Origin: Neoarius graeffei
Taxonomy: Eukaryota > Chordata > Actinopteri > Siluriformes > Ariidae
Assembly (NCBI RefSeq): GCF_027579695.1
Contig: NC_083571.1
Location: 39,459,443 to 39,523,442, forward strand
Reading direction: 5' to 3'
DNA: 64,000 bases
The notes under the pieces were generated by a model, which was not told the DNA's origin, ran no database searches, and saw only the letters and a list, made by a program, of their open reading frames with translations. Made by a program: the position numbers and the translations under genes. This document shows, in pieces, positions 56,567 through 64,000 of this stretch. Positions within the stretch are counted from its first letter, which is position 1. Each line of letters begins with the position of its first letter.

Positions 56567-56728
56567 AATCACTTTTTGAAGAATCCCCATCTGTTGGAGA
56601 GTTTAGGTGTCTGTGTCGGACAGAGAAGGCTCAAACCTGACGCTGTTCCGACAAAATTTGAACACAAAATCAAGCAGTCAAAGAAGAAACGGAGCAGCAA
56701 CACTCAAGCAAAAAGGAGAAGATTGGAG
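56567..56728 (+). pseudogene. THAP-domain exon, second part
   Basis: Joins the first part at AAT|CAC. Reads HFLKNPHLLESLGVCVGQRR, then LKPDAVPTKFEHKIKQSKKK and RRRLE, ending at a good donor (GAG|GTAAAC, 56728/56729). It supplies the zinc histidine and the A-V-P-T-x-F block that closes THAP modules, then a basic tail. Confidence 0.75.
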
Positions 56729-56996
56729 GTAAACATTTTTACTTTTGCTTGCAATTGACAAGTCAAGAATCCTGAGGGATTCTGTATAATCATTGTGGAA
56801 ATGAGACAAAAGGGATATTTCCTCGCTTAGAGTAGGCTATAAATAGTATAATGCTTGTATTACTATAAGCAATATATTAGCAATATAAATGAATCCACGC
56901 TATATTATAAGGATTGTGTGTGTGCCCATGTGGTTTAATTATTTCTTCAAAAGGGCTCTTATTTAGTATTACGACAAAAGTAGGAATTTATCATAA
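56729..56996. other. Interior spacer of the second TTAA element
   Basis: AT-rich, intron-like sequence between two convergent exons. No other feature. Confidence 0.4.
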
Positions 56997-57223
56997 CTAC
57001 CAGGATAAATCGTTTGGGCGCGAGTCTTGTTGAGGTCCGGGGTCACCACAATCAGAGTCGGCCAAGTCGCTGTCCGATTCTGAGGCCACACGGTCAAACC
57101 AGCGAGCCACATTCACCGATTGCTTCACAACGGCCATAGGCTCATACATACTGTATATGGTTTCACTTCTCGATATTCAATTTGGAGAGCTCCTACTTCA
57201 AAAACGCTATCGCTTTCAGACAT
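56997..57223 (-). pseudogene. Minus-strand exon of the second TTAA element, frameshifted
   Basis: From the ATG at 57223: MSESDSVFEVGALQIEYREV, then KPY. About five extra bases (ACAGT) then shift the frame. The following frame reads EPMAVVKQSVNVARWFDRVA and SESDSDLADSDCGDPG. The acidic start plus a KPYxxEP core resembles, from memory, the first exon of fish genes annotated as P2X7 C-terminal-domain-like proteins. Not confirmed. It faces the THAP exon, so the element would have carried two convergent genes. Confidence 0.4.
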
Positions 57224-57530
57224 TTTACACAACCTCTCATGATCAAAGTCCGTACACGTGTGCTCGGTTCGCAAGTAAACACAGAACTGCTCCCAGTCTG
57301 TTTGCCTTGAATGACATCACGACGGCGGTCCCCTGACGGTGAAAGTGTGCGTAAGTGAGATGTAAACAAACCTTCGGAACTTGCGCAAACCAGTATATTT
57401 TAACCATTTTATTCAATTTTAGGGCGCAAATTAGATACCAGGAAGATTGAATTCACTTTTTGGGTCGATCTTCTAGAAAATAAAGTTGATATTCTACATC
57501 CCACCTCCGACCCTTGCCTATGACCTTTAA

Positions 57531-57612
57531 ATTGAAAACAATATATTTTTCAAAAAACAAAATTTCTGCTTCATCATTTGGTATGTTGTCTTTGTACTAT
57601 TTTAATGAAATA
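57531..57612 (+). mobile_element. Tc1/mariner relic, 3' portion (left piece)
   Basis: TTCAAAAAACAAAATTTCTG and TTGGTATGTTGTCTTTGTAC resemble the 3' part of the Tc1 family at 7634-9231. It continues at 59197-59275, after the younger Tc1 insertion, with GCAATGATTTGCAAACCCC and an end near CAGGATTGTA. Confidence 0.55.
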
Positions 57613-59194
57613 CACTTGTGTTCAAAATAATAGCAGTCCAACACGACTAACCAGATCAATCACTGTTTTTGGTGGAAATTATATTACTACATGGCAAATA
57701 ATTTACCAGTAGGTGTAGTAGAGTCATAGAAAACCAACAGACCCAACATTCATGATATGCATGCTCCTGAGTCTGTGTAATCGAATAATTAAGTGAAAGG
57801 GACGTGTTCAATATAATAGCAGTGTGGAGTTCAATTAGTGAGGTCATTCATTCTGTGAAAAAACATGTCAATCAGGTGGCCCTAATTTAAGGATGAAGCC
57901 AGCACATGTTGTACATCCATTTCTCTCTGAAAACATGAGAAACATGGGTCGTTCCAGACATTGTTCAGAAGAACAGTGTGCTTTGATTAAAACGTTGATT
58001 GGAGAGGGGAAAACGTATACTTTAAAGAAGTGCAGAAAATGATGGGCTGCTCGGCTAAAATGATCTCCGGTGCTTTAAAATGGACAGCAAAGCCAGAGAG
58101 ACGTGGAAGAAAACAGAAGACTACCATTCGAATGGATCGAAGAATAGCCAGAATGGCAAAGACTCAACCAATGATCAGCTCCAGGGTGATCAAAGACGGT
58201 CTGAAGTTACCTGTGAGTACTGTGACAATTAGAAGATGCCTGTGTGAAGCTAATCTATCGGCAAGAAGCCCCCGCAAAGTTCCGCTGTTAAAAAAAAAAG
58301 ACGTGCTGAAGAGGATACAATTTGCCAAAGAACACATCGACTGGCCTAAAGAGAAATGGAAAAACATTTTGTGGACTGATGAAAGTAAAATTGTTCTTTT
58401 TGGGTCCAAGAGCCGCAGACGGTTTTTCAGACGACCCCCAAACACTGAATTCAAGCCACAGTACACTCTGAAGACAGTGAAGCATGGTGGTGCAAGCATC
58501 ATGATATGGGGATGTTTCTCTTACTGTGGTGTTGGGCCCATTTATCGCATACCAGGGATCATGGATCAGTTTGCATATATCAGAATACTTGAGGTCGTCA
58601 TGTTGCCTTACGCTGAAGAGGAAATGCCCTTGAAATGGGTGTTTCAACAAGACAACGACCCCAAACACACCAGTAAGCGAGCAGCATCAGGGTTCAAGAC
58701 CAACAAAATGAAAATTATGGAGTGGCCAGCCCAATCCCCGGACTTTAATCCGATAGAAAACTTGTGGGATGACATCAAAAATGCTGTTTCTGAGGCAAAA
58801 CCAAGAAATGCAGAGGAATTGTGGAATGTTGTCAAATCATCCTGGGCTGGAATACCTGTTCACAGGTGCCAGAAGTTCTCAGAAACTGTGGTTATACAAC
58901 TAAATATTAGTTTAGTGATTCACAGGAATACTAAATCCTTAAGATTTTTTCAGTTTATACAGTAAATATTTGGAGTTTGTAATGAAAAATGCAAACACTG
59001 CTATTTTTTTTGAACAGCCCAATGTTCATTTTTCTTCATTTTCTGTAAAGTAATTAAAATATTCATACATTTTTCATGTTTTGATGTAGAATATAATGTG
59101 CAGTGTTCCCAATGCATGGAAATAAAAACTATTATAAGGATTTTGAGCTTTACTCATGTTTTTAAACACACTGCTATTATTTTGAACATAACTC
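57613..59194 (+). mobile_element. Tc1/mariner transposon, nearly intact
   Basis: Inverted ends of about 25 bases: CACTTGTGTTCAAAATAATA on the left and, in complement, GAGTTATGTTCAAAATAATA on the right. Both continue GCAGT and are flanked by TA (57611-57612, 59195-59196). About 1.58 kb. It inserted in an older Tc1 relic. Confidence 0.92.
57935..58965 (+). pseudogene. DD34E transposase with one N-terminal frameshift
   Basis: The ATG at 57935 opens [20 protein letters not shown] and runs to about 58020, where the frame shifts. From 58030 the frame is open for 311 codons: [14 protein letters not shown] (helix-turn-helix), [16 protein letters not shown] (second helix-turn-helix), [18 protein letters not shown] and [11 protein letters not shown]. 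Between the second Asp and Glu there are 34 residues, the Tc1 DD34E spacing. The catalytic half is intact, while the first DNA-binding helices are split by the shift. One base change away from a full frame, so recent decay. Confidence 0.92.
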
Positions 59195-59275
59195 TATATA
59201 TTGCAATGATTTGCAAACCCCATTGTTTTATTCACATTTTACACATACCATGCTTTTAAATCAGGATTGTACTCC

Positions 59276-59559
59276 AATTTATTTAATCCATTTAGTCTTG
59301 AATTTTGTCTGATCTGCTCATCTCAAATGGTTTATATAAATTTTGAGCCACTTCATTCATTATTTCGTTGATTGTATTTTAGCTGCCTTTTTATTAGTTT
59401 CTTGTGGTTTAATGTTTGGATACGTGTTTTCTGTCTCTTGGTTTAATCATCTGTTTGATCACTTTACTGCTTCTCTCTGAAAACTCTTCGTACTATCTGA
59501 AAGTGATGCTCTGAAAATTTCTTACTCACTGCACTGAAAAGAGTTTAGTGGAACAATTC
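59276..59559. other. Gene-free spacer
   Basis: AT-rich, no feature recognised. Confidence 0.4.
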
Positions 59560-60035
59560 CATATTTATTCTCCTTTACTGTTATAATGAGCTCCAGTCTT
59601 GTGGGAAGACTTTCCACTAGATTTGGGAGTGTGGCTGGGGGATCTGTGTTCATTCAGCTGCGGGATCTGTGTTCATTCAGCTGCAAACGCATTAGTGAAA
59701 TCAGACACCGATGTTGGGTGAGGAGGTCTGGGGTACCGTCGGTGTTCCAGTTCATTCCAGAGGTGTTCAGTGGGGTTGAGTTCAGTCAGGGCTCTGTGCA
59801 GGACACTCATGTTCTTCACCCCAACCTTCAAAACACACCATGTCTTCAGGAAGCTTACTTTGTGCACAGGAACAGGTTTGGGGCTCTTAGTTCCAGTGAA
59901 AGGAAACTGTCGTGGTTACAGCAAACAGAGACAAACGTTCTATACAGTTGTGTGCTTCAGACTATATGGGAACAGTTTGGGGAAGAACCACAGATGGGTG
60001 TGATGGTTTGAGGACACATACTTTTGGATATAAAA
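59560..60035 (-). mobile_element. Tc1-like relic, internally decayed
   Basis: The minus strand reads VLHRALTELNPTEHLWNELE, a decayed third catalytic block of a Tc1-type transposase. The right border ACACATACTTTTGGATATAA resembles the remembered fish element end GTCCACATACTTTTGGCCATAT. About 475 bases, non-coding. Confidence 0.6.
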
Positions 60036-61254
60036 TGTGTGCACGCACAGCAGAAAAGTGAGTAACCATTTCAGTAACAGCCTGGTACAGTAATGTGCAA
60101 CAACCAGTTAACTGCTGCATAGATTAAGTTCACTTGTTCAGGAGATCATGAATCACTGGTGTTGTTCAGAACGAGCAGATCGTCACACTTCTACGGAGCA
60201 CTGAGCAACCTTACCATGACAACATGAAATAACCGACTGTACGACGTGAGCCAAGTAACAGCGGAGGCTCTGACTCTGAACTGCACCTATCCAAGGAAAT
60301 AAATTAGTGAATTACAAGTGTTGAGTGCACTGCTGCGTCCCAAACACTATAGTGCACATCAAAGTGTGCATTTAGAACAAGATGACAGGGATTTGATTTG
60401 GGACAGAGCCTGAGCGAGCAAGACAGACACACGCATTCAGTTCAGTCATTTATAATTCAGTAAAATCTACTGGAATACAGAGTACAACAAAATAGAGTGT
60501 ACAATTCTAATGTTCAAGATACAAACACTACCATCAGTATCATACTGATGTCCCTCTGACTTGGGACACACACACACACACACACACACGGAGGAAAGAA
60601 AAGGAAAACAGAATAGTGAACAGCTTGATGAATTCTATCTTGATATCTAGCTTGATGAACTTTGACCTTTAAAACAGCATCATGTGATTAGCTGTGTAAT
60701 ACTGCGCTTGGTACCACACACACACACCTTATTAACACGCCACTGAAATAATAATTAGCTGTGTAGGCAGGGCTCCTACTCTCCCTTACACACACACACA
60801 CACTCCCTTTTCTCTTGTCCTCTCTCCCCCCATTTCTCTCTCTCACACTCCCTCATCCCCCCCCCCCCCCCTTCTTCCTCACTCCCTCCCTCCCCCGTCC
60901 ATCCTGTGACGTTATCACAGTGACAGTCCAAACTTAAATGCTGGCTTTGCATCACAAATGCAGAAAAAAAAAAAGTAATAACTCTCTGTACAGGTATAAA
61001 AGTGTGTGAGTGTATACACACACACATACTCCTCTGTGTGTACAGTCAGTATGTCCGGTGTAGTGTTTTTGTCTGTAGTGCTCTTCACAGGGAGCTGCGG
61101 TCTCTCACTGGTCCCTTCAACAGTCTCACTGACCGCTGTGTGTTGTTCCACGACAGTCTTTTTTTTTTTTTAAAAGCTCCATGTCTTTGTGCTATTTCCA
61201 CTTCCTGGTTTTGGGGTGTGGATGTGAGAGACAGACAGACGTACTGTCTCCCCT
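60036..61254. other. Gene-free stretch, elf2 3' UTR and flank
   Basis: The right part should hold the 3' UTR of the ETS gene; its end was not located. CA runs at about 60570-60588 and 60785-60800, and a C-rich tract at 60858-60871. Confidence 0.4.
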
Positions 61255-62954
<1,700 letters not shown>

Positions 62955-62964
62955 TTATATACAC

Positions 62965-63045
62965 TTACCACCCACATTATTAAGAACACCTCTTCATTCA
63001 TGCAGTTATCCAATCATGAAGGAGCAGCACAGTGTATAAACTCAT
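62965..63045 (+). mobile_element. Terminal fragment of a Tc1/mariner relic
   Basis: CCACATTATTAAGAACACCT and TTCATGCAGTTATCCAATCA match the remembered end of the widespread fish element also present at 48450-49380. It lies in the elf2 intron upstream of the first visible exon. Confidence 0.5.
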
Positions 63046-63061
63046 ACATACGTATGTGCGC

Positions 63062-63668
63062 ATATATGAGTGATTCCACACTTATGGGTACTGAAATGGG
63101 GACATGAACTTATTCACCTAAAACCATTTCTTTTTTTACCATCAGGTCACAAAACATGTAATCTTTAATGAATGATATGTTAAATGATAACTTTAATTTC
63201 CTGAGATGTAATAAAAACATATTTATATGCCAAAGTCAAGCCTATGAGTTCCAAAATGATGTCTGTTACATTACTTCTGTTACGATTGTCCATCTCGCGT
63301 CTGTTACAAATTAATTAAAATCTAGCTATATACCATGTTAATCTTATTGAAAGAATGTGTATGTTTATTCTACTACACATGTTTATTAATTATATTTGCT
63401 AAAACATCACCTTCCTATGTTTCAAAAAGTAATTCTACATTGTTAAAATTGAGAATATATATGTCCACAACACTTCAGTTACATTCTGACTTTGGCATAT
63501 ATGTTTTTATTACATCTCAGAAAATTAAAGTTATCTTTTAACATATCACTCATTAAAGATTACATGTTTTGTGACCTGATGGTAAAAAAAAAGAAATGGT
63601 TTTAGGTGAATTTTTAAAAATAAGTTCATGTCCCCATTTCAGTACCCATAAGCGTGGAATCACTCATA
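63062..63668. mobile_element. Long-TIR foldback element
   Basis: The arm of about 170 bases at 63064-63232 (ATGAGTGATTCCACACTTAT, GTACTGAAATGGGGACATGA, CATCAGGTCACAAAACATGT) is repeated in reverse complement at about 63498-63666. The loop of about 260 bases contains TCTGTTACATTACTTCTGTT. No coding frame. No duplication assigned. Confidence 0.85.
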
Positions 63669-63759
63669 TAAATAAATAAAAAAATCACACATGCATAATA
63701 TATAGTGCGAGATAGATATATTATATACACACAAAATACGGTGTGCAATTACATACATA

Positions 63760-64000
63760 CAGTGGGGCAAAAAAGTATTTAGTCAGTCACCAATTGTGCA
63801 AGTTCTCCCACTTAAAAAGGAGAGGCCTGTAATTTTCATCATAGGTATACCTCAACTATGAGAGACAAAATAAGAAAAAAAAAATCCAGAAAATCACATT
63901 GTCTGATTTTTAAAGAATTTATTTGCAAATTATGGTGGAAAATAAGTATTTGGTCAATAACAAAAGTTCATCTCAATACTTTGTTATATACCCTTTGTTG
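63760..64000 (+). mobile_element. Tc1/mariner element, truncated by the window edge
   Basis: Starts after TA (63758-63759) with CAGTGGGGCAAAAAAGTATT, TAGTCAGTCACCAATTGTGC and ACTATGAGAGACAAAAT, the remembered 5' end of a common fish Tc1 family. The transposase, if present, lies to the right of the window. Confidence 0.75.

Larger units (their letters stand above)
49417..57526 (+). mobile_element. Second TTAA-flanked THAP element, split by L2 and gypsy
   Basis: TTAA at 49413-49416 and 57527-57530. Inverted ends AGGTCATAGGCAAAGG and the complement of AGGTCATAGGCAAGGG. Without the LINE and gypsy insertions it would be about 1.4 kb. It has a THAP exon on the plus strand and a different exon on the minus strand, facing each other, as in the element at 487-1854. 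Near-CRE sites (TGACATCA) lie inside each end (about 49588 and 57311). Kolobok-like by TTAA target and THAP domain. Confidence 0.65.

Noticed and set aside
60776-61027. Minus-strand 83-residue frame near elf2
   Set aside because: C-rich and CA-rich low-complexity DNA; no motif and no splice link to elf2.

Overview
This window is vertebrate DNA and almost certainly teleost fish. It has intron-split genes with GT..AG splice sites, dense CA/GA/TA microsatellites, and fish-type repeats: Rex3 LINEs, L2 and related LINEs, tRNA-derived SINEs, several Tc1/mariner families, 8-bp-TSD hAT elements, and Gmr1-type Ty3/gypsy elements primed by tRNA-Phe. No species is claimed. Calls come from reading the sequence and from remembered family features; no database search was run.

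Only two ordinary host genes are supported. At 11779-12473 (minus) lies a complete four-exon CXC chemokine of the CXCL8 (IL-8) type, with a TATA box, a TGAGTCA AP-1 site, a kB-like site and an AU-rich 3' UTR with a poly(A) signal. At 61255-62929 (minus) lie the last three coding exons of an ELF-family ETS factor, best matched to elf2; its 5' exons lie beyond the right edge.

The rest is layered mobile DNA. 0-10 kb: a TTAA-flanked element carrying a THAP exon that was itself hit by a palindromic MITE; a hAT MITE; a SINE; a larger hAT element sitting inside a palindromic repeat; a family of foldback repeats; and a decayed Tc1 copy. 9.7-11.3 kb: a SINE cleanly split by a hAT element that keeps a ZMYM1-like transposase exon. 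12.8-22 kb: a minus-strand LINE end, a Gmr1-like retrotransposon with one nonsense codon, and a hAT with a second ZMYM1-type hAT inside. 22.4-25.3 kb: an APE-type LINE with two in-frame TGA codons. 28.4-31.8 kb and 37.5-40.9 kb: two near full-length Rex3 LINEs with target-site duplications. 33.4-34.4 kb: a minisatellite with a 32-bp unit. 41.8-45.6 kb: a LINE fragment split by a hAT that is itself split by a piggyBac-like TTAA element. 47.1-47.8 kb: two SINEs in tandem at one target. 49.4-57.5 kb: a second TTAA/THAP element split by an L2 LINE, which is split by a young Gmr1-like element with an intact 1416-residue gag-pol and LTRs that read as identical. 57.5-60 kb: a nearly intact DD34E Tc1 transposon inside an older Tc1 relic. 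63-64 kb: a long foldback element and the start of another Tc1 element.

The least ordinary points are: the pair of TTAA elements with convergent, CRE-associated exons (THAP on one strand, an unidentified exon on the other); the IN-before-RT gene order and SCAN-like gag of the gypsy copies; a capture-like conserved exon in one hAT family; an inverted copy of host sequence at an L2 5' junction; and SINEs stacked at one site.
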